DNA of 64,000 nucleotides, from the NCBI RefSeq assembly GCF_900115135.1, contig NZ_FOVK01000005.1, positions 62,001-126,000 of the forward strand. The letters are read 5' to 3'. Below, piece by piece: positions 23,695-31,213 of the stretch. The notes beneath the pieces are model-generated. The model saw nothing but the letters and a program-made list of their open reading frames with translations, had not been told where the DNA came from and ran no database searches. The position numbers and the translations under genes were made by a program. Positions within the stretch are counted from its first letter, which is position 1, and each line of letters starts with the position of its first letter. Source of the stretch: Proteiniclasticum ruminis (GTDB lineage Bacteria; Bacillota; Clostridia; Clostridiales; Clostridiaceae).

Positions 23695-24828
23695 CTACTC
23701 CTCTTTCAGTACTCTCTCTTCCTGAATTTTTCGATGAAGTTCCTGATCATACTGCTCCAGAGAAAACTTCATGGAAACCTTCTCTCCAGTAAAATGAGAA
23801 AGGTAGGCGGCATTCACCAGAGTGATGCTGTTTAGTGCTTCTTCCAGGGAGCACTGGATCTCTTCTTTGCCTGAGATGGCCTTTATGAAATTCTCTATGG
23901 TTCTCACATGCTCTTCTTTGTCCTCCAAAGGCTCAAACTCCTTCACCACAGACGTTCCAGGCACATGGTCAAAAGGCGTCTCTGTTCTTCTTGAAAAATC
24001 CTCTTCAGGCTCCAGAAGCTTTGTGATCGTAAGAACTCTCTCATTTTCCATGACAATCTGGCCTTGGTCAAAGGAAAGCTCCAGCCGGTGCACTCCTGGG
24101 CTTTCGTGGGTGGAGGTGATGAAGTGCCCCACAGCACCTCCTTTATAGAAAAGATGCAGATACGCATCATTTTCAGTAGTCATGGGTCTGTGGTTTCCTT
24201 CTTTCAGAAATGCCATGATTTCCTCAGGAAGGCCTGTGAACCAGGTGATTAGGTCCATCTGATGGACCGCCTGATTCATGAGAACGCCACCGCCTTCTTC
24301 TTCATAGGTGCCTCTCCATCCGCTTTCTTCATAGTATCTGTGGGATCTGTAGTAATCCGTCACCTCATAGAGAGCCCGTCGAAGGGTGCCCAGCTTCCCA
24401 CTGTCCACGATATTTTTGATCTCCTTATGGATGGGATTCGCTCGTTTATTGAAGAGCACCCCTTTCACCAGGTCCGGATAGCCTTTGGCAAAGACCGCCA
24501 TCTCTTCTGCTTCTTTCCGGGTGCTGGAAAGCGGTTTGTCCGTCAGCACCGAGACGCCCATCTGTAGAGCCTCTTTCATCATGGGCACATGGAGCTTGTG
24601 CGGCGTTGTGATGATGACGCCTGATAAGCTCTCTTTCTCCAGCATCTCCTTCAAGGACCCATAGACCCTTACGTCCCGAAGGTTCAGTTTCTCCAGGATC
24701 TTTTCTACTCTTTGGGTGTTTCTGGAGGCCACTGCGGTCACTTCCCCCTCTTTGATTCTTCCCGCTTTAAAAAGTTTCAGATAGCTCTCTCCAATGACCC
24801 CTATACCGGCAATGCCTAGTTTCATCAT
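23695..24828 (-). CDS. Gfo/Idh/MocA oxidoreductase, second copy
   Basis: 377 residues, NAD(P)-binding start MKLGIAGIGVIGESYLKLF, SVLTDKPLSS lysine loop, GTYEEEGGGVLMNQAVHQMDLITWFTGLP. It is a paralogue of 13071-14216: long stretches are nearly the same (YYEESGWRGTYEEEGGGVLM, HRPMTTENDA, FITSTHESPG), so the substrates should be related. First gene of a two-gene unit with the FAH-family hydrolase. GGGGGAGAGAATAG precedes two consecutive ATGs (24828 and 24825). Confidence 0.88.
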   Translation of the reverse strand: MMKLGIAGIGVIGESYLKLFKAGRIKEGEVTAVASRNTQRVEKILEKLNLRDVRVYGSLKEMLEKESLSGVIITTPHKLHVPMMKEALQMGVSVLTDKPLSSTRKEAEEMAVFAKGYPDLVKGVLFNKRANPIHKEIKNIVDSGKLGTLRRALYEVTDYYRSHRYYEESGWRGTYEEEGGGVLMNQAVHQMDLITWFTGLPEEIMAFLKEGNHRPMTTENDAYLHLFYKGGAVGHFITSTHESPGVHRLELSFDQGQIVMENERVLTITKLLEPEEDFSRRTETPFDHVPGTSVVKEFEPLEDKEEHVRTIENFIKAISGKEEIQCSLEEALNSITLVNAAYLSHFTGEKVSMKFSLEQYDQELHRKIQEERVLKEE

Positions 24829-24949
24829 CTATTCTCTCCCCCATCTTCTTTTGGTGCACAGTCTTTCATCTGTGCTATTTCCCTGCTCTTAGATTAATTA
24901 TACGGTCTTTTGCCCTGAGCTACTGTACTTTTCATGAGATTTTCTGTAT

Positions 24950-24986
24950 TTATGGAAAAAAACAGCCACCGCAGACTGCGGTGGCA
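24950..24986 (-). terminator. Terminator of the GGDEF-EAL gene
   Basis: Minus strand GCCACCGCAG / CTGCGGTGGC hairpin followed by TGTTTTTTTCC, about 30 bases after the stop at 25014. Confidence 0.9.
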
Positions 24987-25013
24987 ATAAGTCCCTTTTG
25001 ACATCTTATGCAT

Positions 25014-28000
25014 TCATGATTCTTCTTTTCGGAGGAGGATCTCCACATATTCCGGCGGCATGGGTTTATGGTAATAAAACCCTTGAATCTCATCACAGCC
25101 TCTTGCTTTCACAAACTCCGCCTGTTCTTTGGTCTCCACGCCTTCCACATTGATCTTGAGTCCTAGAGATCTGCCCAGGTTCAGGATCCCATCAAAAAGA
25201 CTCTTTCCCTTCTGAGCTTCATGAAGGTTCACCACAAACTGCCGGTCGATCTTGATCTTATCAATGGGCAGCTCATGAAGACGGCCTAAGGAGGAGTAGG
25301 CGATACCAAAATCATCCAAGGCAACGCTCATGCCAAGGCCTCTTAAATAATTCAGTCTGTTCCGGATGGACTCCGGGCTGAAATACATGGTGTTTTCGGT
25401 GATCTCCACTTCAAGATAGTTTGGATCCCAGATGCCTTCTCTGAGATTCTTCAAAATGTCGCTGCCTTCAAAATTCTCCGCAAAGGTCATGGGCGTCACG
25501 TTCACCGACATGCTGATTCTTTTAAAACCCTTCCTCTGCCAGTACAGATTCTGCCGGCAGGCTTCTCTGAAGACCCACTGGTCAATCTCAGGCATCAGTC
25601 CGATGCGCTCCGCAATACGGATGAAGACCCCCGGAGGAATCATGCCCTTCTGAGGATGACTCCATCTTAAAAGAGCTTCCACCCCGACGATGTCTCCGGT
25701 CTTCCCAGAAACTCTGGGCTGATAATACAGCATAAACTCCTTATTCTTAATGGCATAGTGCAGATCATTCTCAATCTCTTTCTCATAGATGAACTTCTTT
25801 TTGATGTCTTCGGTACAGATGACATACTGGTTTTTTCCATTGCTCTTGGCACTGTACATGGCAAGATCTGCATAGCGGATGAGATCTTCCGGCTCCACAG
25901 CATCCTCTGGAAATAAGGCGACACCGATGCTCGCACCGGTGGAGATTTCCCGCTCATCAAACCGGAAGGTCCCGATGGCGGTGGAAAGGATCTCCTCCAC
26001 CTTCTTCTTCACATCCTCTGCATCCCGCTCATGGGGCAGCACCATAAGAAATTCATCTCCGCCAAACCGGGACATATAGCGGTCATTCTGAAGGAGCGGT
26101 TTGATTCTTGAGACAAATTCCACCAGAAGCTTGTCTCCCACACTGTGTCCTAAAAGATCATTGATGTTTTTAAAGTCATCCAGATCAAGAAAGAGAACCG
26201 CAGCCACTTCACCCTCCTCCTGATCCTCCAAAGTCTCCTGGAGAATTCTGTTGAAGAGGGTCCGGTTCGGAAGACCCGTGAGCCCATCATAGAAGGCCAT
26301 GCGGTACAGCTCATCTTCTTTTTTGATCTTATAGAGCATACTGGAAAGATTCTTCACGATGAGATCAAAGGAGTTCTGATACCCTTCATCCCAGGAGTTC
26401 CGGTCAAAAGCTCCCAGGCACATGATGCCGATGACCTTTTCAGATTCCACCACCGGCTGGATCATCACCGTGACTTTTTCTGTACTCATCCTGCTTTTAA
26501 AGATCTCAATGATTCTTCGGATGTTCGCTTCCGAATGTTCTACTCGTTTTGTATCTTCCAGAAGCTCATCCAGTACACCTGAAAACTTCAGATTCTTCCG
26601 GATCCCGTCCAGGTCTCCCCTTCCATACTGCTCAAACTTTCTGTGGACCCCGTCCCGTATATCGGAAAAGATATGGATGCTGCCATAATCCGCTTCCATA
26701 TAATAGACCATCTCTTCCAGGAGAATCTCCAGATTGCTTTTCACAGTCTTGTATCTTGCTTTGGACATGAGAAGCACCATATCAGAGACAAACCGTTCAT
26801 GGTCAATCTGGCGCTCAAACTGCTGCTGCCTCTTCCGGTAAATGTCATTGATGAAAAAGGCCATCCCAATGATGATGAAAAACACAAAAAGCCTTGCCAG
26901 GTGCTCTGGCGATTCAAAGGATCCTGCCATCTGAGGATACATGATCCAGAGAAGCAGAAGCGTAACGATGCTCATGGCGCTGGTGGCGATCAGAAGATTC
27001 TTGTTGTTGAAGGCCACAGCGACCAGGAGGAGCACCACCGGGGTTGCCCAGGCAAATCCGATGGCCGCGTCTGCAAAATAAAGGGTAATAAAGGGAATAC
27101 TCAAAGAGAGAATCGAGTTGATGATGTCATCTCTTGTTCTCACGGAGATTTTGACCTTTAACAGAAAAAAGATGAAAAGTCCGATGAAAAACAGCGTTGC
27201 CGTCATAATGCTGGTTCTGACCACTTCTGACTCATTGATAATGACCTGAATATAGAAAGCGAGAAATCCCGCCATAAGATACACTTGGGACACATAAAAG
27301 AAAATCTTGTCATGGGTCTTGGCGCTGAGATACTCTCCGCGTTTTGGAATGATGAATTCCTCCTCCTGGCCGATTCTCGCTTTTTTAAGCAGCACATAGA
27401 GAAGACCCCCACACAGAGGCAGCATATGAATAGGACCCAGTCCCAGAAGACTTAGACCAAAACGGTCATAAAGCCCCAGAACTTTAGGAAGTCCTAGAAG
27501 CAAACTGAGTACAGCGCTATAGGTTACCGTCTTCTTGAAGCGCCCATGAAAAAAGTCCCCTTCCTTGGGCGTCCACTTTTTCAGAAGATACAGCACCATG
27601 GCCGCCATGATGAAATAATAGATCTTCACCCAGAGGGTCCAAGGCTCAAGATCCAGATTGTAGGTCCAGCCATAGGGACCATAGGACATCCGGCGCTCCA
27701 TCTCTCCAGAAAGGAAGCTGTACAAAACAGTGCCCATGGAAATAAAGACCGGACCATAGACCGCCGCCCATTTCCTCCGGTTCATCCTTTTCTCATACTG
27801 GGTCAGATGAATCAGAAGTGATAGTAGAAGCGCATAGACAAAGCCCCACCCGAAGACGCTGAAAAATGTCCACAGCAAAGCATCTTTGGTGGTTCCGGTA
27901 TGGGAAATCAGGACCGCCATGAGAGACCAGGTGGATAAACTCAGGCTCATATTGAAATAGGTCTTATACACAGGGTCCCGGGTATCTTTGGCGTATACCC

Positions 28001-28097
28001 GCATGCCGCTGTAAAAATAAAAAAGAAGGAGGATATAAAACAAGGATGGAATCCATTTTGTCCAGGCCAATTGCATCACTTCTTTCTGCAGTATCAT
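25014..28097 (-). CDS. Membrane-bound GGDEF-EAL cyclic-di-GMP enzyme with GAF-like domain
   Basis: 1027 residues. About the first 420 are membrane, with ten or more predicted spans. A GAF-like domain spans about 435-590 (MVYYMEADYGSIHIFSD, VMIQPVVESEKVIGIMCLGAF). The diguanylate cyclase domain (about 600-765) has an intact RFGGDEF (GGDEF 679-683). The phosphodiesterase domain (about 780-1020) has EAL at 807-809, ENTM (901-904), DDFGIAYSS (928-936) and Glu985/Glu988 in NVEGVETKEQ. Both activities look possible. It is monocistronic. The ATG at 28097 has a poor ribosome-binding site, and a TATAAT-like -10 lies near 28149. Confidence 0.93.
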   Translation of the reverse strand: MILQKEVMQLAWTKWIPSLFYILLLFYFYSGMRVYAKDTRDPVYKTYFNMSLSLSTWSLMAVLISHTGTTKDALLWTFFSVFGWGFVYALLLSLLIHLTQYEKRMNRRKWAAVYGPVFISMGTVLYSFLSGEMERRMSYGPYGWTYNLDLEPWTLWVKIYYFIMAAMVLYLLKKWTPKEGDFFHGRFKKTVTYSAVLSLLLGLPKVLGLYDRFGLSLLGLGPIHMLPLCGGLLYVLLKKARIGQEEEFIIPKRGEYLSAKTHDKIFFYVSQVYLMAGFLAFYIQVIINESEVVRTSIMTATLFFIGLFIFFLLKVKISVRTRDDIINSILSLSIPFITLYFADAAIGFAWATPVVLLLVAVAFNNKNLLIATSAMSIVTLLLLWIMYPQMAGSFESPEHLARLFVFFIIIGMAFFINDIYRKRQQQFERQIDHERFVSDMVLLMSKARYKTVKSNLEILLEEMVYYMEADYGSIHIFSDIRDGVHRKFEQYGRGDLDGIRKNLKFSGVLDELLEDTKRVEHSEANIRRIIEIFKSRMSTEKVTVMIQPVVESEKVIGIMCLGAFDRNSWDEGYQNSFDLIVKNLSSMLYKIKKEDELYRMAFYDGLTGLPNRTLFNRILQETLEDQEEGEVAAVLFLDLDDFKNINDLLGHSVGDKLLVEFVSRIKPLLQNDRYMSRFGGDEFLMVLPHERDAEDVKKKVEEILSTAIGTFRFDEREISTGASIGVALFPEDAVEPEDLIRYADLAMYSAKSNGKNQYVICTEDIKKKFIYEKEIENDLHYAIKNKEFMLYYQPRVSGKTGDIVGVEALLRWSHPQKGMIPPGVFIRIAERIGLMPEIDQWVFREACRQNLYWQRKGFKRISMSVNVTPMTFAENFEGSDILKNLREGIWDPNYLEVEITENTMYFSPESIRNRLNYLRGLGMSVALDDFGIAYSSLGRLHELPIDKIKIDRQFVVNLHEAQKGKSLFDGILNLGRSLGLKINVEGVETKEQAEFVKARGCDEIQGFYYHKPMPPEYVEILLRKEES

Positions 28098-28240
28098 TAA
28101 GACAGGAACTTTTTCTGCTATGAATCAAAAACCGTATTACACCCCTATATTATAACGTAACTTGTTGCCTTTGATGAGTCCTTATTTCAGAAATCTCTTG
28201 AAATCTCATGAAACCTCCATGATTGTTCTGATTTCATGAA

Positions 28241-28295
28241 AATAGAGAAGATCTGAAGAGGCGTGGTTAAACTCCGCTTCTTCCGATCTTCTCTT
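28241..28295 (-). terminator. Terminator after hsp20
   Basis: Long imperfect hairpin: minus-strand GAGAAGATC-G-GAAGA-A-GCG pairs with CGC-C-TCTTC-A-GATCTTCTC, then TATTTTC. It begins 13 bases after the stop. Confidence 0.75.
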
Positions 28296-28307
28296 TCATC
28301 CTATGGG

Positions 28308-28763
28308 CTATTCAATATCAATTCTTTTTGAAGTGTCCACATGGGGCTTCTTTGGAATCTCAATTTTCAGAACGCCATGCTCCAGTTTTGCTTTGATGTT
28401 TTCTTCTCCGGCTTCTGCCAGGAAAACATTTCTTTCCATGGAGCAGACTCTTCTCTCTCTGTGGATATAGTTCTTGTTCTTTTCCTCCTTCTCCTCATTG
28501 CGCTGCACCGAGATTCTCAGTCTGCCGTCTTCCAGTGAAAGAGCTACTTCCTCTTTTTTCACACCGGGCAGCTCTGCATGGACAATGTATTCTTTTTCGC
28601 CATCTTCCACGTCCACCTTAAAGGTATCCGCCTCCAGGCTTCTTCTGAATGGAAAAGGATCGGTAAAAAAGTCATCCAGCATGCTCCCAAAATCTCCAAA
28701 GTCACTGCGAAGAAGATCATTCTTCTTTCTGTTGAATGGAATCAGTCCTGCCATTTCAAACAA
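28308..28763 (-). CDS. Small heat shock protein, Hsp20/alpha-crystallin family
   Basis: 151 residues. The N-terminal region ends DDFFTDPFPFRRSLEADTFKVDVEDGEKEY; the alpha-crystallin domain follows with VHAELPGVKKEEVALSLEDGRLRISVQR and the C-terminal GVLKIEIPK, the usual dimer/oligomer contacts. It holds unfolding proteins in the cytoplasm under heat stress without ATP. Monocistronic, with its own terminator and a perfect CIRCE operator in its leader, so HrcA should control it. Confidence 0.96.
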   Translation of the reverse strand: MFEMAGLIPFNRKKNDLLRSDFGDFGSMLDDFFTDPFPFRRSLEADTFKVDVEDGEKEYIVHAELPGVKKEEVALSLEDGRLRISVQRNEEKEEKNKNYIHRERRVCSMERNVFLAEAGEENIKAKLEHGVLKIEIPKKPHVDTSKRIDIE

Positions 28764-28794
28764 CTCCTTTACATAGATGATATTTTGATATCCG

Positions 28795-28821
28795 TTAGCA
28801 CTCGAAGCACCCGAGTGCTAA
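28795..28821. promoter_or_regulatory. CIRCE element (HrcA operator) of hsp20
   Basis: TTAGCACTC-N9-GAGTGCTAA, an exact match to the CIRCE consensus, just downstream of the predicted -10 box. HrcA represses from this site when GroEL keeps it active. Confidence 0.97.
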
Positions 28822-28831
28822 CTTCAATTAT

Positions 28832-28860
28832 TTTATAACACAGGCTCTGTTCTTTTTCAA
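28832..28860 (-). promoter_or_regulatory. Promoter of hsp20
   Basis: Minus strand TTGAAA (28860-28855), 17 bases, TATAAA (28837-28832); a sigma-A promoter whose start site falls at the CIRCE element. Between here and the terminator near 28982 I see nothing further. Confidence 0.75.
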
Positions 28861-28981
28861 ACAGACCTCGTTCCCCTCTCTCCCCTTTCCTTCCTGCATA
28901 GAATGCTCTTATGAAACTACCTGGCTGTTTCTTTCATTTTCTTCACTTTTCTCCTCCTTTCAGCTTCGGAGGACGATGCGC

Positions 28982-29023
28982 AGAAAAACCCCGCAGAGTT
29001 TTATACTCCACGGGGTTTTCTCA
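28982..29023 (-). terminator. Terminator of the fumarate-reductase-like gene
   Basis: Minus strand AGAAAACCCCGTGGAG pairs with CTCTGCGGGGTTTTTCT (one mismatch), then T-rich sequence. A strong hairpin about 65 bases after the stop. Confidence 0.88.
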
Positions 29024-29086
29024 CGGAACTCTATCAGCAGACCTTAGGGAGAATCTGCTCTTCTTTAGTCAAAAATCAGTGTAAAA

Positions 29087-30850
29087 TTAGTTGCCCAGCT
29101 CTTCTGCTGCTGTTTTTCCAGCAATTCTTCCGAAGACGATGATGTCTGTCACAGCGTTTCCACCGATACGGTTTGCACCGTGGACGCCTCCAGTTACTTC
29201 ACCTGCAGCATAGAGACCCTTGATGGCACTGCCTTCTGCGCTGATCACATGGGTAGTGGTATCAATCTTCAGTCCACCCATGGTGTGATGGATTCCAGGT
29301 GTTACTTTCAGGATGTAGTAAGGTCCTTCAGAAAGATCCTGTGTCAGGTGCTCTCTGCCAAACTCTGCATCTGTACCGGCTGCCACAGCATCCTTGTACT
29401 TCGCCATGGATTCAACCACAGCCGCTTCCTCTGCACCGATGGCTTTTGCCACATCTGCAAGAGTAGCACATTCTGTTGCATAGCCCTTCTTGATGTATCC
29501 AGCAAGGGCTGCATTTTCTTCTTTCATTTCTTCATTGGTCACGAGGTACGCAATGCCGCCTTCCTGCTTCAGGATGTTGGCAGAAACCACGTCTCTTGTG
29601 AGAAGTTCATCTGTGAATCTCATTCCCTGGCTGTTCAGAAGAATCGCTCCATCTCCACGAAGCCCTTCGGTAAACATATAACCAGATTCTGGGTCGGTGG
29701 TTGGGTGAATCTGGATAAACTCGATGTCATCCAGCGCAGCTCCTGCTTCCTGGCCCAGTTCAATACCATCTCCTGTTGCACCAGCATGGTTTGTGGTGGA
29801 GAATCCAACCAGGTCCGCTCTGAAGCCTTCCACCATATCGCTGTTTGCTCCGAATCCGCCGGAAGCGATGATGACAGCCTTAGCATGGATCTTGAAGCTG
29901 TTTCCATTGACGTTTTCAACTTCCACACCAGCAGCAGCGCCATTTTCTTCTATAATGCTCTTGGCTGTGGTTTCCATGAGGATTTCCACACCCAGTTCCT
30001 TCAACTTGTTTTCAAGAACCTTAACCACCACTGGACCTACCGCGGATCCGTCTTCTGGGGTATGAATTCTTGGGTTGGTCGCGCCTCCGGATAAGGAGAC
30101 TCTTGTGAGTCCTGCACCCAGCTCATTGAGCCAGTCTACAGCTTCAGCGGAGTTTTCCACCATGACCTTGAGAAGCTCAGGATCATTCTCTTCTTTTCCA
30201 CCCTTAAACGTGTCATCGTAGTAGGTTTCGATGGTATCCTCAATGCCTTCTTGCTCCTGAATACTGGTTTCAGCGGCATTGATTCCGCCTGTGGCTCTGT
30301 TGGTGTTTCCACCGACAATGGGCATCTTTTCCACGATGATGACAGACTTTCCTAAGCTAGCTGCTTCTACCGCAGCAGCCATTCCAGCGCCACCGGCACC
30401 GATAATGACAATGTCCGCTTCCTTATCGGAAACTTCCAGCACTTCTTCTTCTGCCTTGATGTTCTTCAAAGCTTCCACATCCGCACCCGCTTCTTTCAGT
30501 GCAGCGGTGATGGCTGCAAGAATCGCAGTGGAGGATACGGTGGCGCCAGATACGGTGTCCACACCAAGTCCCTGGTTCTTCAGCACAAGATCCACGATCT
30601 TCTCTGCTGCAGGTCCTGCAATACCTTCGGTTTCGTCCATGAGATCCACTTCAATGTTCTCAATCTTATCTTCTGTTACAGTGACTGTAACTTTAACATT
30701 TCCATTGTGTCCTTTTTCCTCTGCAGTGTAAGTGCCTGGGGTATAAAGAGCCCCTTCCTTGACTGCTTCTTCTTTCTTGCCGCAACCGAAAGCAGCCAGA
30801 GCCACCACGAGAATGAGCAGCATGCTGAGATGTTTTTTCATTCGTTTCAT
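29087..30850 (-). CDS. Extracellular FMN/FAD fumarate-reductase-like lipoprotein
   Basis: 587 residues. Lipoprotein signal with Cys23 (ALAAFGC). An FMN-binding domain about 35-125 carries DTVSGATVSS; its Thr104 is the expected site of covalent FMN attachment by ApbE. The flavoprotein domain from about 145 has GAGGAGMAAAVEAA (151-), TTNHAGATGDG, TEGLRGDGAILLNSQGMRF, HHTMGG and GGVHGANRIGG, which cover the substrate-binding His and Arg residues of the Shewanella-type fumarate/urocanate reductases. No heme motifs, so electrons must come through FMN from a membrane donor. The acceptor (fumarate, urocanate, a cinnamate or other) is unknown. GGAGG precedes the ATG. Confidence 0.9.
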   Translation of the reverse strand: MKRMKKHLSMLLILVVALAAFGCGKKEEAVKEGALYTPGTYTAEEKGHNGNVKVTVTVTEDKIENIEVDLMDETEGIAGPAAEKIVDLVLKNQGLGVDTVSGATVSSTAILAAITAALKEAGADVEALKNIKAEEEVLEVSDKEADIVIIGAGGAGMAAAVEAASLGKSVIIVEKMPIVGGNTNRATGGINAAETSIQEQEGIEDTIETYYDDTFKGGKEENDPELLKVMVENSAEAVDWLNELGAGLTRVSLSGGATNPRIHTPEDGSAVGPVVVKVLENKLKELGVEILMETTAKSIIEENGAAAGVEVENVNGNSFKIHAKAVIIASGGFGANSDMVEGFRADLVGFSTTNHAGATGDGIELGQEAGAALDDIEFIQIHPTTDPESGYMFTEGLRGDGAILLNSQGMRFTDELLTRDVVSANILKQEGGIAYLVTNEEMKEENAALAGYIKKGYATECATLADVAKAIGAEEAAVVESMAKYKDAVAAGTDAEFGREHLTQDLSEGPYYILKVTPGIHHTMGGLKIDTTTHVISAEGSAIKGLYAAGEVTGGVHGANRIGGNAVTDIIVFGRIAGKTAAEELGN

Positions 30851-30885
30851 CGTCTTTCCTCCGTTTCATTAGTTCAACAGTTCGA

Positions 30886-30914
30886 AGTATATCACTCCGT
30901 TATTGTTAAAGCAA
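30886..30914 (-). promoter_or_regulatory. Predicted promoter of the fumarate-reductase-like gene
   Basis: -10 TATACT (30891-30886) on the minus strand, with a poor -35 (TGCTTT) 17 bases upstream, buried in the Rex-like palindrome. The rest of the interval up to about 31110 is AT-rich and shows no gene. Confidence 0.5.
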
Positions 30915-30920
30915 TAACAA
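30903..30920. promoter_or_regulatory. Rex-type operator
   Basis: TTGTTAAAGCAATAACAA matches the Rex consensus TTGTTAA-N4-TTAACAA with one mismatch. It covers the -35 region. Rex leaves DNA when NADH/NAD+ is high, which would open this promoter when an electron sink is needed. Confidence 0.75.
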
Positions 30921-31109
30921 AAAGTGTATTTTTATTGTGTTTTAGAGTCCCATAATCTGTACCCTTTACATTTAAGAAACCCTTGATTTTATTGACTTTA
31001 TTTTCACAGAAATAAACTGATGGATGGCTCAGGTTCTTTCCTTCGCTGCAAAATCACGATATTATTTAACAATCTTTTTTCAGCCACCCTATTTCAGTCG
31101 AGAATAAAG

Positions 31110-31187
31110 AAAGAGAAAAACAGAAAGAAACACCTCTGAGCTTCGTATCCTTGAATGGATCTTCTGGACTCAGGGTGTTTCTTTCTA
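31110..31187 (-). terminator. Terminator of the TRAP operon
   Basis: Minus strand AGAAAGAAACACC-TGAG pairs with CTCA-GGTGTTTCTTTCT across a long loop, then GTTTTTCTC. It lies 27 bases after the permease stop. Confidence 0.88.
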
Positions 31188-31213
31188 TATTTGGAGGATG
31201 CTGTATGAAAATT

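Noticed and set aside
29180-30094. 304-codon plus-strand open frame opposite the fumarate-reductase-like gene
   Set aside because: Antisense to conserved flavoprotein motifs; Cys/His/Ser-rich product without a recognisable fold.
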